64,000 nucleotides of DNA from Cepaea nemoralis (Eukaryota > Mollusca > Gastropoda > Stylommatophora > Helicidae). A program made the translations under genes and the position numbers. The DNA is taken from contig JACEFZ010004196.1 of the NCBI GenBank assembly GCA_014155875.1, forward strand, positions 786,001 to 850,000. The letters are read 5' to 3'. Every line of letters begins with the position of its first letter. The stretch's first letter is position 1. Below, in pieces: positions 1-9,658 of this stretch. The notes below the pieces were generated by a model. That model was not told where the DNA came from and made no database searches. It saw only the letters and a program-made list of their open reading frames with translations.

Positions 1-120
1 TTTTATTATTATTATGTTTTGTTTTTGCTGTTTGTGATTTCTAGGCAAGCTTACGTTCAGTAGTTTGCCATTGCTTTCTGAACGACCTGCACTCATACTT
101 TTGTATGGAAATGAAAATAA
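1..120 (-). repeat. SINE 3' fragment (shared core hairpin)
   Basis: The reverse strand carries the core shared with six other places in the window (near 16840, 48890, 61375, 61995, 63280 and 63630). Arms CGTTCAG and CTGAACG lie at 54-60 and 78-84, flanking the constant AAAGCAATGGCAAACTA. The 3' tail runs into an ATT-rich stretch at the window edge. The promoter-bearing head is not recognisable here. Confidence 0.7.
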
Positions 121-420
121 GGCGGCCTGCTTTTAAATGGGGCGCAGCTGTGTTTAAAACGCGGTATGCGGGATTATAAGTTGCATTCGTAAGGTCATCG
201 CTAGAGTGCCGATGGATGCATGGTTAGTGGTGCATTTTGTCCTGCATATGTTTATGGTCAAGGGATTATAGAAATTGACCGGGACTCACTATCGGCAAAG
301 AAATGTCTTGCGAAGTAAACGCGGCCGGCGTGATTGTCATATTCATATTAGGTATAGACAACTGATAGACTTAATAACAAGAAGGGATAGAGACAACGCT
401 TGGAAAGAGTTAACTGCTAT
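121..420. other. No recognised feature
   Basis: Read on both strands: no long frame, no recognisable repeat family and no tRNA-like head. It may include diverged SINE head sequence from the copy to its left. Confidence 0.5.
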
Positions 421-835
421 CAATGAATAACCGTATAACTGACCATACAACTGACCATACAACTAACCATACAACTGACCATATAACTGAAAATATAAGT
501 GATAATACGACTGACCACACAATTTAACATAAACTGACCATTCAACTGACCATATAACTGACCATTCAACTGATCATACGACTGACCACATAATTAACCA
601 TATAACTGACCATACAACATACCATATAACTGGCCATACAAGTGATAGTACAACTGACCACATAATTGAACATTCAAATGACCATACAACTGACCATAAA
701 AATGATCATACGATCTACCACACAACTAATCATACAACTGACCACATAATTGACCACACAACTGAACATACAGTTGACCATCCAACTGACTACAAAAATG
801 ACCATACGACTGACCATACAACTGACAAACGGTTC
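421..835. repeat. Degenerate 12-bp tandem repeat
   Basis: The unit AACTGACCATAC recurs almost continuously, with variants such as CATATAACTG and CACATAATTG. Apparent frames here, such as a Met/Val/Ser-rich minus frame, are products of the repeat and not genes. Confidence 0.9.
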
Positions 836-872
836 GACTGAGAACCTTGACTCCTGAACGCACAAATTTTAG

Positions 873-1225
873 TTGACGCTGTAGGTTGAGTAGTTGAAGT
901 TATAGTTTTGAGTAGTTGACGTAAAGGGTTGAAGTGTTGACCTAATAGGTTGAGTAGCTGACATAATGGGTTGAGTAGTTAACGTTATAGTTTGAGTAGT
1001 TAGCGTAATAGGTTGAGTAGTTGACGAAAGGGTTGAGTAGTTGAAGTTATAGTTTTGAGTAGTTGACGTAAAGGGTTGAAGTGTTGACCTAATAGGTTGA
1101 GCAGCTGACATTATGAGTTGAGTAGTTAACGTTATAGTTTGAGTAGTTAGCGTAATAGGTTGAGTAGCTGACATTATGGGTTGAGTAGTTGACGTTATAG
1201 TTTAAGTAGTTGGCTTAATAGGTTG
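873..1225. repeat. 21-bp tandem repeat with ~148-bp higher-order period
   Basis: The unit is close to GTTGAGTAGTTGACGTTATAG. A block of seven units starting near 884 repeats from about 1032, giving a higher-order period near 148 bp. The Thr/Gln-rich minus-strand frame is a by-product. Confidence 0.85.
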
Positions 1226-1272
1226 AATAGCATTTCATTCTGTTGACTTATGTTTAGTATTGTCTGTGCTAT
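1226..1272. repeat. 44-bp tandem repeat, left of LTR insertion
   Basis: The motif GTTGACTTATGTTTAGTATT followed by GTCTGTGCTAT continues on the far side of the LTR element from 9131. The array was therefore the insertion target. Confidence 0.8.
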
Positions 1273-1814
1273 TGTCAGGGTCTTAAACCTGGCTCGTTGG
1301 ACCTAACATATGTGAGACAAGTACAAGTACAAAGTGATTGGACTTGACACACAATGACACGAAGTTCAATGGATTTATTTACAATTTACATGCAAGACAA
1401 TCTAGTTTGGCATGTGATGATCATTACTATACATATACAATACATCAGTACACTTACAGACAAACCCCACAGCATCACAGTCTATCTCACAAGATATACA
1501 AGAACTCGACTTTCGGGCACAGAAACTATACGAAGCCTTTCTCAACCCACACGTCTTGTCATGTCCGAGTTCCCAAGCAGTCTGCCGGTTTCCTCACACA
1601 GTGCTTGCCCTGTGGACTGGCTTCACGAGGACTGCGTGCGTCTTGCTTTGTCCTTGCCTGACCGCTGACGATCGCGTCAGCCAGCACTCTGTGGGCAGGT
1701 AACTGGTACTCGCCTGGCGGCTGTAACGATGTTACTGCATCCGGCTGGCGACTATTCGCCTGGCGGGCGTAACGATGTTCCTGCATCTCGGTTGGAGACA
1801 TAGAGATTCTGACA
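1273..1814 (-). repeat. 3' LTR of Gmr1-like element
   Basis: It matches 8588-9130 with about eight substitutions and one 1-bp indel by eye. The ends form the inverted repeat TGTCA/TGACA. The short frames found within it on both strands also occur in the other LTR and are not genes. Confidence 0.95.
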
Positions 1815-1826
1815 CGCTCCCCCGGG
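1815..1826 (-). other. Polypurine tract
   Basis: On the minus strand GGGGGAGCG directly precedes the first TG of the 3' LTR. It is short, but it is where plus-strand DNA synthesis is primed in LTR elements. Confidence 0.65.
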
Positions 1827-3130
1827 GCTTATTCATGAAAGATTTTATATTTCATGCATAATCTACCTAGACACAGGGTTTATATTTTAACCATGTCAGA
1901 ATCGACCTTTCTGTTGTCATGTACATTGGCATAGAAATACACAAGAAATGCAAGTTGTATGTTAAGTCATGCGGTATTCAATCTTTACCACTTTCCAAGT
2001 TTCATCCTCTCGATGGATGATCACCTGAGTTGCAATATTGACCCAGTCAGATCGGTAGCACCAGCAACAATGCAACTACCTCGCAACCTCTAAAAAAAAA
2101 CTAAATAATATGCTTTTTGCAACAAAAAACATCGGGTAAGACCGTAATACGACTTTTTATAAGCCGTATTCAACGCTCGAGTTCCGACCTCATTTGGCCG
2201 GGAGCTCTTCCGTTGGTCTACAACTTCGGTAACCCTATACCATACCCAGCTGATGACCTCTTGGAGTGCTGACCATCTGGCAACACAATGGCTATTTTTA
2301 TACAACACATCTCTGAATACATTTCAATTTACCGCCCTTAGTGTAATAAAGTAATAACAACAAAAATGAAAGGGACATAATTTCAAAAGATTTCAAATCT
2401 AAACTATTACAATTATTATTCTATTTCTCAGCGTCATAGCTTGATGCTTTTCCATACTAGCGAAAAAAATGTCGGTAGTGTGAATAAGTTAATCAAGATA
2501 TGATTCTAAGATTACATTAGTCGAAAAATATTAATACACAATTCGTGTATTCGAAATTGGTGTTTTCATAATTATTTTAGAAGCGTCATAAATTTTTAAG
2601 GTTTTTGTTTATCGTCTGCTACTTTTGTTCTAAATTTACAAATCATCCGGAAGTACACACGAACAACTGGTGTTGTTAAAATTCTATCACACACTTGTTC
2701 CGCTCTGGTGTAGCAATGCGAAATTGTTCTGATAGTTAATGTGTTCGTTGTTTCGCTGGAAAACTTCTGGATTCGGATTAACTGCAGTGGTGTAAATGTC
2801 AACGTTCAGTTCACACTTTCGTTCACGGATTAAAATGTCACTGGATATGATCCACTCGCAGATACCACTGATAACTTGATTAGTTCGCTTCAGGTAAGTT
2901 GAAAGCGCATGTGGCACTGTTCTTGTTTTATAATATATACAATTAATATTGTTCGCATTCTACCACACACTACACAATTATTCACGACGATTACTGCATT
3001 AATAATAAAATAAGAAACAATATTTACAGTGGGAATGAACCCTATCACATCACATCATCGATGTACACAACTTTTCTGAAAAAATTTCATTGATGGCTGT
3101 GTTGGTCTGAGTGTTTTCTAAACACTGCAC
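1827..3130 (-). other. 3' untranslated region of Gmr1-like element
   Basis: About 1.3 kb lies between the end of pol and the polypurine tract. Only frames under 80 codons are present (2090-2308, 2596-2802, 2687-2917), with no signal peptide or membrane segment that would suggest an envelope gene. No recognised function. Confidence 0.6.
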
Positions 3131-5575
3131 TCAGACATTAGTGCTTACTGGGTCGTTCGGACAACGGGACAAAAGATCAGCAATCGTGTTGGTTCTGCCA
3201 GCGATATGTCGAACTTCAAAGCTGTAATCTTGAAGTACAAGAGACCAGCGCGCTATCATCTGGTTTGTTGGGACTCCTGAAGTAATAAATTTTAATGGAC
3301 TATTGTCGGACTCTACAATGAAATGCCGTCCCAGAAGGAATCTGGACAATTTTGTTATACCCACCACTAGAGCAAGGGCTTCTAACTGAGGTGTGGACCA
3401 AGCGCGTTCTCTTGGTTTCAATTTTCTAGAGACGTAGTATACAGGATGTAGAATGTTGTCATGTTCCTGTAACAGAACAGCCCCAAACGCCACGGAGCTC
3501 GCGTCTGTGCGTAATCTGAAAGGAATATGTAAATTTGGCAATTTGAGAATGGGATTCTTTAAACTATTCTCAGAAAAATAAGATAACACTTTCTGGAATG
3601 CAAATTTTAGGCATTCGTTGTTTACAATCTTTTCAGGTTGGTTTTTCGTTAGTAGGTTAGTAAATTTTTCTGTCAGTTCAGCAAAATCTGGTATAAACTG
3701 CCTATAATAATTTAATAGTCCTAATACACTTCTGACTTGTTTCTTGGTAGTCGGAAGTGAGAGTTTCAGTATTTTGGACACGATGTTATCGTCTGTGGTG
3801 ACAAAACCATTAGATAATCTATAACCCAAGAAGGAGATTTCCTGATAGGCTATGTCTACTTTTGTTGGCTTCACTGTCAGTCCGTGTTGTTGTTGTCTAT
3901 TTCGTTCAAATGTTTGCTGTAATGTCTTTATGTGGTCTGTCATCGTCTTTGTGTGAACACAAATGTCGTCCATGTAACAGATAATGTTTGTTATGTCCAC
4001 AAGTAATAGTCGTGTCATACGTACGAATGTCGCTGGGGCATTGACTAGCCCAAATGGTAATTTGCACCATTCGTACAGTCCCCAAGGTGTGGCAAAAGCT
4101 GTCAGATGTCTGCTCTGTTCGTCTACCGTTACCTGCCAGTAACCTTTCGTCATATCTAACTTCGTAAAATACGTAGAGTCTGTCTGTTCTGTCAGTAGGT
4201 CTTCACAGTTGGTCATTGGTTCCAGATCTAGAAGAGTTATTTTATTTAATTTTCTATAGTCGACACAGAGTCTTATCGTGTTGTCCTTTTTGCGTACCAT
4301 GACCATTGGAGATGAAAAATGTGATTGGGATCGTCTAATGATGTTGTTTTTCTCTAAGCTAATGATCTCTTGATGTAAGTTTTCTTTGTAATGTAATGGA
4401 ATGGTGTAAGGTCTGCAATTTATTGGTGTGTTTGAAGTGAGAGTGATGTGATGTTGTACTAACTCTGTTTGTCCTGGGTTGTTGGAGAAGATGGTGTTGT
4501 ACTGTTGTATGAGATGTTTGCAACTATCTGTTTCTGCTTGAGTTAAGTTTGGGTTTATTTTGATTTCTTTCAAGCAGTTTGTCGTGTCTAATGCAGGTGT
4601 TGGAATTTCGTCACTATCTTCGTCATCTTCATCGTCTATTATCACTGTACAGGCTGTTGTATCGTCTTGTTCGTTGTCTCTGTTGTAGTATGGTCTTAGC
4701 ATATTGATGTGGAATATTTTATGTTTGTCTTTTATTTGAATCTCATAATCTACATTTGAAATCTGTCTTATTACTTTAAATGGTCCCTGCCAAGAGTCAG
4801 TCAATAAGTTTCGGTCACTAGGTAAGAGAAGAAGTACGTCCTGTCCAGGTGTCAACGTTATTGTCCTGTTACCTTTGTCTGCATATTGTCTATATGTAGC
4901 ACCAGATAGTTTTAGTGCTTCTTTTGCAATAGTACAAGATTTGATGATTCTTTCGCGCAATGATGTAACATACACGTATGATGATATGGGTTTAAGTACA
5001 GGGGTGGCTTCAGTTAACATTGAATGGTAGATACTCAATGGGCCACGTGGTTTGGCACCATAGATAAGTTCAAAAGGAGAGAATCCAGTACTAGAATGTG
5101 GGACTTCACGATAAGCAAAAAGTATAGCGGGCAAATATATGTCCCAGTTTTTGGGATGTTCTTGCGTGACTTTAGCAAGCATATGCTTCAAATCACCGTT
5201 AAACTTTTCGATGATTCCCGTTGAGTGAGGATGGTATGGAGAATTGAAACATTGTTTCACCCCTAACATTTTGGTGAAAGCTTGAGTAGATGCAGCAATA
5301 AATTGACTTCCCCTATCTGATAGGATAGTGTCTGGAAATCCTATTCGTGAAAATATGTGGAAGAAAACTTCCATAATATCATTGGCAGTTATGTTTTTTA
5401 ACGGAATCGCTTCCGGCCAGCGGCTACATAAATCAATGATGGTAATGATGAACCTATTCCCTCTGGATGTTACTTGATTCAGAGGGCCCACTATGTCGAC
5501 AAATATTTTCTCAAAAGGTCGACTGGCTAAGTCGGTAATTTGTAATTTGGCCTGTGGGTTTTTACCTTTTTTCAC
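3131..5575 (-). CDS. Pol: integrase core, reverse transcriptase, RNase H
   Basis: Polyprotein segment of 814 residues from the first Met; the open frame extends upstream to 5656, where the stop shared with the preceding frame lies. The integrase catalytic triad is D27, D87 and E123, a D,D(35)E spacing. A GPF-type module (WQGPF, about 262-266) and an acidic linker (about 302-325) follow. The RT shows LPFGLVNAPATF (about 506-517) and YMDD (534-537). RNase H residues are D691, E732, D757 and D800, the last in IADLLSR. The protein stops 14 residues after D800, so no integrase follows RNase H. Expected products insert the element into host DNA, copy its RNA and remove the RNA template. The order INT-RT-RH is clear because all domains lie in one uninterrupted frame. 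The element probably cannot express this part unless the upstream TGA is read through. Confidence 0.93.
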   Translation of the reverse strand: MKKGKNPQAKLQITDLASRPFEKIFVDIVGPLNQVTSRGNRFIITIIDLCSRWPEAIPLKNITANDIMEVFFHIFSRIGFPDTILSDRGSQFIAASTQAFTKMLGVKQCFNSPYHPHSTGIIEKFNGDLKHMLAKVTQEHPKNWDIYLPAILFAYREVPHSSTGFSPFELIYGAKPRGPLSIYHSMLTEATPVLKPISSYVYVTSLRERIIKSCTIAKEALKLSGATYRQYADKGNRTITLTPGQDVLLLLPSDRNLLTDSWQGPFKVIRQISNVDYEIQIKDKHKIFHINMLRPYYNRDNEQDDTTACTVIIDDEDDEDSDEIPTPALDTTNCLKEIKINPNLTQAETDSCKHLIQQYNTIFSNNPGQTELVQHHITLTSNTPINCRPYTIPLHYKENLHQEIISLEKNNIIRRSQSHFSSPMVMVRKKDNTIRLCVDYRKLNKITLLDLEPMTNCEDLLTEQTDSTYFTKLDMTKGYWQVTVDEQSRHLTAFATPWGLYEWCKLPFGLVNAPATFVRMTRLLLVDITNIICYMDDICVHTKTMTDHIKTLQQTFERNRQQQHGLTVKPTKVDIAYQEISFLGYRLSNGFVTTDDNIVSKILKLSLPTTKKQVRSVLGLLNYYRQFIPDFAELTEKFTNLLTKNQPEKIVNNECLKFAFQKVLSYFSENSLKNPILKLPNLHIPFRLRTDASSVAFGAVLLQEHDNILHPVYYVSRKLKPRERAWSTPQLEALALVVGITKLSRFLLGRHFIVESDNSPLKFITSGVPTNQMIARWSLVLQDYSFEVRHIAGRTNTIADLLSRCPNDPVSTNV

Positions 5576-5656
5576 AAGTTTTTGGCAGATATCACAACTT
5601 CTACAATATTTCTTAATGTCATTGCAGAATCTTGGCCAATAAAACTGTGTTAATAA

Positions 5657-7960
5657 TCATGATCTGGTCTTAGAGTATGCCATATGCCCTGCAAGAGGTA
5701 TATCATGGGCAAGATGTAAGGCTTGCTTACGGTATTCAATTGGCAACACAGTTTGCTCTGTGGTGCTGTTACCTCTGGTATAGTACCTGGTGAGGATGCA
5801 ATTCTTCAGAGCAAAATGCCATCTTGCATTTTTGGTTTCCTTTGGCTTTTGGCCGATCAGATTAAAATATTTAGATAATGAAGGATCAGCCTTTTGGGCT
5901 GCTACAAAGTTCTCCTTCATGGTTTTAGGAGGCAGTATCACTGGGCTAAGCATTTCTATAGCCTCAGTTTGATTAATTTCCTCTTGCTCTCTAGCAGTAG
6001 CTCTAGTTACTGCGTTCACACATTCAATGATATCAGATGGTGATGAAACATTATGGTCAATGGGTTCATGAGATGTTATTGCTCCATTAGCTACCATACA
6101 TTCATCTGGTGATACTATACTTTCAATGATGACATGTGATGGTGATGATGTTGTGTTATCATCAATACAAACAGATGTAATATCATGAGGCATATCATTC
6201 ACCTCTGGTAAATTACCAATGATAATATCACACACAGGGTTAGTAAATGCAGCGCATTTTACTTTCCCAGTGAGGAAAGGTGTTTGAATATATGCCCATG
6301 CTAATGGGTACTTTGCAATATTTCCAGAGAATGTTCTGCATGTTACGTGCCCGCATGTATAGTCTGTAGGCATTATGAACTGTCTCTTTAGCCCTATAAC
6401 AGAGCTTCCGGTGTCACGAAGTACTGTAGCAGGCTTGCCATTCACATATCCCTGATGGATGTTTATTCTGCCTTTGGAATCTATTACCAAATTAGCTTCT
6501 TCATTGGCAACAGGAATGGAATGGCCGCATGTTAAAACGCCATCTTCATAAAAGGTATTACAAATAGTACATTTATGTGAATTAAACATGTCAAAAGCCT
6601 GTACTGAGTTCACAGGGAGTTTTTCTGAATGTTCTTCATCTGATGATGAACTGTCAAATAAGGCGGCATTTGCTTTCTTGGTAATTTGCCTTCCTTTACA
6701 ATCACGACGCCAGTGGCCGTACGCTTTACAGAGGAAGCATTTTCGTACCTTTTTAAAGTATTTACGTTCCTTATCCTGACCATTTATGTAGTTTTGTAAG
6801 TATGTAAAATATGCTTGATTCTTATCGCACATTTCACCTTGGTGGTGTGACGTGTTACAAAATCTACAATGATTGTATTTCTCAGAAGTAGGCTTATAAG
6901 TTCTTTGCCTATTGTAGGTTTCTGATCGAGGTTTGTCATAGTTTGCAGCTGCTACGAAGTTTGTATCAATAGCTTCACTAGCAAAACAATGTTTATTGGC
7001 TGAGTAGTAAGCCGACCCACGTCTCTCAATCTCTTCTACACTCGTACATTCATTCTCTAGCAAAAATTTTGAAAATGCTGGTGGAAGGGATGTGATGATT
7101 TTTTCCCTGATAATGAGATCTTCTAACTTATAATAGTCTTTATTTACTTTGGCTGCTGAACTCCATTTTGCAAATACGTCTCGGACTACAGAGGCATAGT
7201 CAGAGAACGTCTGAGTAGATTTTGGACTCAGTTTGCTGAACTGTTCTCTGTATCCTGCCTCATCTAGCATAAAATGTGCCATAATTTTTAACTTTAGATA
7301 GTGGTAATCTTTTCTGAGGTCTTTGGGGATAGTCTCTATGACTTTCAGAGGTTCCCCTGACAAACTCCTCATATAAATAATGTTCCATTCAGAAATTGGA
7401 ACCTGATAGTGGTCCATTAATGTTTCAAAATTTTGGGTGAACGCTGCAATGCAGTCACCTGAGGTATAATTTCTCACAATACCTTGATACTTTTTGTACT
7501 GGTTCTCTTTTTCCAGTCTTTCAGATTTCTTGGACTCTTTGTTTATGGCAGTCTCGGTGTCAAGCTGTTTAATGTTTAATTGTAATTCAAGCTCTTCGCG
7601 TTTGCTTTGAGCTGCTATCTCTGCCTTCTTCAATTCAGTGTCTAACTCTGCTTGCTTCGTTTGTGCAGCTAAATCTAGCTCAGCCTGTTTCGTTTTCGCA
7701 GCTAATTCTAGCTCAGCCCGTTTTAATGCTGTTTCTGCCTCTGTCTGCTTTGATGCTGTTTCTGCCTCTGCCTGCTTTGATGCTCTTTCAGCCGCTCTTT
7801 CATCGCGTTCATTAGCTTTTTCTCGAAGGTGTTCAGAGTATTTTGTTTCACTCCATTTTATTAACTCGTCACCCGTTAACTTTAGCTTTAAACCCATCTC
7901 GATGAAGTCGTTTAATGAAGACATGATGGAATGTTTAAATGAAAATAAGTTATCAGACAC
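5657..7960 (-). CDS. Gag, aspartic protease and start of integrase zinc domain
   Basis: A frame of 767 residues starting at the first Met after the leader. Residues 45-155 are a charged Ala/Glu/Lys/Gln-rich segment, probably coiled coil. A Gag-like helical region follows (about 160-320). A CX2CX4HX4C knuckle has C408, C411, H416 and C421, and other Cys/His clusters sit at 365-378 and 464-480. Protease has DTG at 516-518 and a DIIIGN motif (578-583) in the place of the conserved IIG. The last 90 residues look like the first half of an integrase HHCC zinc domain (H752, H759). The frame then meets TGA at 5657-5659, and the same reading frame continues without another stop into pol. The missing half of the zinc domain lies just past the stop, so TGA is probably a point mutation, not a gag/pol boundary. 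Confidence 0.9.
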   Translation of the reverse strand: MSDNLFSFKHSIMSSLNDFIEMGLKLKLTGDELIKWSETKYSEHLREKANERDERAAERASKQAEAETASKQTEAETALKRAELELAAKTKQAELDLAAQTKQAELDTELKKAEIAAQSKREELELQLNIKQLDTETAINKESKKSERLEKENQYKKYQGIVRNYTSGDCIAAFTQNFETLMDHYQVPISEWNIIYMRSLSGEPLKVIETIPKDLRKDYHYLKLKIMAHFMLDEAGYREQFSKLSPKSTQTFSDYASVVRDVFAKWSSAAKVNKDYYKLEDLIIREKIITSLPPAFSKFLLENECTSVEEIERRGSAYYSANKHCFASEAIDTNFVAAANYDKPRSETYNRQRTYKPTSEKYNHCRFCNTSHHQGEMCDKNQAYFTYLQNYINGQDKERKYFKKVRKCFLCKAYGHWRRDCKGRQITKKANAALFDSSSSDEEHSEKLPVNSVQAFDMFNSHKCTICNTFYEDGVLTCGHSIPVANEEANLVIDSKGRINIHQGYVNGKPATVLRDTGSSVIGLKRQFIMPTDYTCGHVTCRTFSGNIAKYPLAWAYIQTPFLTGKVKCAAFTNPVCDIIIGNLPEVNDMPHDITSVCIDDNTTSSPSHVIIESIVSPDECMVANGAITSHEPIDHNVSSPSDIIECVNAVTRATAREQEEINQTEAIEMLSPVILPPKTMKENFVAAQKADPSLSKYFNLIGQKPKETKNARWHFALKNCILTRYYTRGNSTTEQTVLPIEYRKQALHLAHDIPLAGHMAYSKTRS

Positions 7961-8564
7961 ACAATTTGTTACAAGGTGTTAGTAACGTGAACAATTTTAC
8001 AATATTGTTGACTTACAATTTATGCCCAAATTTGCATCCGAAAGTATATAGAAAAAAATATACTCAAGTGTATTGGATGCGGTGGAGAATGGTTCAAACC
8101 AGGGCTAGAAACTGTAGGGTCGCTACTTCAAGGACAAACTGACCTCTACGGGCAAGGGTTTCAGATGGCACAGAAAAACCTGCTTTCTTTTTGGGAGAAA
8201 ATAAATTAGAATCTATCTTTGTGTGAGGTGTATGCTTGTCACTAAGTTTTGATTAGGTTTGTATGGCGTTGAGTGTAATTGTATGTCGTAATGTCGTCGG
8301 TCAACAATTTTTTTCAAATCACAAGTCACTTTCTTTCCTAAACTTTCTGCTTTCCACAACTAACTTCACAAATACAATCTAGATATTTCAACAATCTATA
8401 ACAATGATGACACATCACTTACATCAAGATGACATTCAGTAAGGACATAGACATCATGCTTACAAGATGGCGACAAGGTCAAACTACGACAAGTTCAAAA
8501 TGGCGACAAGTTTTACACGTTTAAACAATCAAATGCATGTAATTTATGTTAGTATGTTCAATGA
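7961..8564 (-). other. 5' leader of Gmr1-like element
   Basis: About 600 bp separate the primer site from the gag start. No long frame. It presumably holds packaging and translation signals, but none can be named from sequence. Confidence 0.55.
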
Positions 8565-8577
8565 GGACGAGCCCCCA
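8565..8577 (-). other. Primer binding site, tRNA-Pro type
   Basis: On the minus strand TGGGGGCTCGTCC begins 10 nt past the 5' LTR. Those 13 bases equal the start of the proline-tRNA primer site used by gammaretroviruses such as MLV; the plus strand reads like the 3' end of tRNA-Pro including CCA. Similarity ends after 13 nt. Confidence 0.85.
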
Positions 8578-8587
8578 CGTTCACACA

Positions 8588-9130
8588 TGTCAGGGTCTTA
8601 AACCTGGCTCGTTGGACCTAACATATGTGAGACAAGTACAAGTACAAAGTGATTGGACTTGACACACAATGACACGAAGTTCAATGGATTTATTTACAAT
8701 TCACATGCAAGACAATCTAGTTTGGCATGTGATGATCATTACTATACATATACAAAACATCAGTACACTTACAGACAAAACCCACAGCATCACAGTCTAT
8801 CTCACAAGATATACAAGTACTCGACTTTCGGGCACAGAAACTATACGAAGCCTTTCTCAACCCACACGTCTTGTCATGTCCGAGTTCCCAAGCAGTCTGC
8901 CGGTTTCCTCACACAGTGCTTGCCCTGTAGACTGGCTTCACGAGGACTGCGTGCGTCTTGCTTTGTCCTTGCCTGACCGCTGACGATCGCGTCAGCCAGC
9001 ACTCTGTGGGCAGGTAACTGGTACTCGCCTGGCGGCCGTAACGATGTTACTGCATCCCGGCTGGCGACTATTCGCCTGGCAGGCGTAACGATGTTCCTGC
9101 ATCTCGGTTGGAGACATAGAGATTCTGACA
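8588..9130 (-). repeat. 5' LTR of Gmr1-like element
   Basis: Partner of 1273-1814. It should carry the promoter on the minus strand, but no TATA box could be assigned with confidence. The duplication CTAT follows at 9131-9134. Confidence 0.95.
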
Positions 9131-9311
9131 CTATAGTATTCCATACTGTTAACGTATGCTTACTATTGTCTTTACTATGTTATTCTATACTGTTGGCTGC
9201 TTTTACGTTCACGTTTAGTATTGTCTGTGCTGTAGTATTCCATGCTGTTGACTTATACTTAGTATTGTTTGTGCTATAGTATTCCATGCTGTTGACTTAT
9301 GTGTGGTGTTG
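9131..9311. repeat. 44-bp tandem repeat, right of LTR insertion
   Basis: Continues the array at 1226-1272 (AGTATTCCATGCTGTTGACT and relatives). At least three further degenerate units follow, the last two most alike. Confidence 0.8.
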
Positions 9312-9439
9312 TCTGCCTGCTCAAATGCTGCTTGTGTCCTATGAAGCTGTATGCTGAATGAGTTTGTCTGAGATTTATTTGGCAGTTTAATTGTATTTTA
9401 GTTCTTGTCTGCTTGGGGTGAGAATGTAATTCCCATTGC

Positions 9440-9598
9440 AGTAAACCTAGACAGTAACTAGGTACAATAAAACAAAAACAATAACTGAGTGCAGTAAAAC
9501 AAACATGGTAATTTAGTGCAGTAAAATAAACACAGTACTTAAGTGCAATAAAACAAGCGCAGTAATTTAGTGCCTTAAAACAAACACAGTAATTAAGT
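9440..9598. repeat. 27-bp satellite, left segment
   Basis: Unit close to AGTAATTGAGTGCAGTAAAA followed by CAAACAC. The array breaks at the left end of LINE copy A and resumes at 13561. Confidence 0.85.
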
Positions 9599-9658
9599 CA
9601 TTGGCACCTTGCCGTCTTGACAGACAATAGTTTGTGCTTTAAAAAGGCATAATAACTT

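Larger units (their letters stand above)
1273..9130 (-). mobile_element. LTR retrotransposon, Gmr1-like (INT before RT), nearly complete
   Basis: Two direct repeats of 542 and 543 bp bound a 7.9 kb element read on the minus strand. On that strand the LTR begins TGTCAGAATC and ends CCCTGACA. The 4-bp duplication CTAT lies at 1269-1272 and 9131-9134. A primer site, a polypurine tract, a gag-protease frame and a pol frame sit in the expected places. Pol order is integrase, then reverse transcriptase, then RNase H. That order is usual in Ty1/copia, but the RT looks like Ty3/gypsy. The combination is known from the Gmr1 group described in fish and other deuterostomes. The LTRs differ at roughly eight positions by eye, so the insertion is fairly recent. 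One in-frame TGA breaks the coding frame at 5657-5659. Confidence 0.92.

Noticed and set aside
421..1225. Possible CRISPR-like spaced repeats
   Set aside because: Units are contiguous and degenerate with no constant repeat/variable spacer pattern, and the genome is eukaryotic.
1338..1801. Overlapping frames of 80-107 codons on both strands, repeated at 8653-9131
   Set aside because: They lie within the two LTRs of one element and are duplicated because the LTR is. No independent coding evidence.
1827..3130. Envelope gene downstream of pol, which would make the element retrovirus-like
   Set aside because: No frame above 80 codons, no signal peptide, no membrane anchor.
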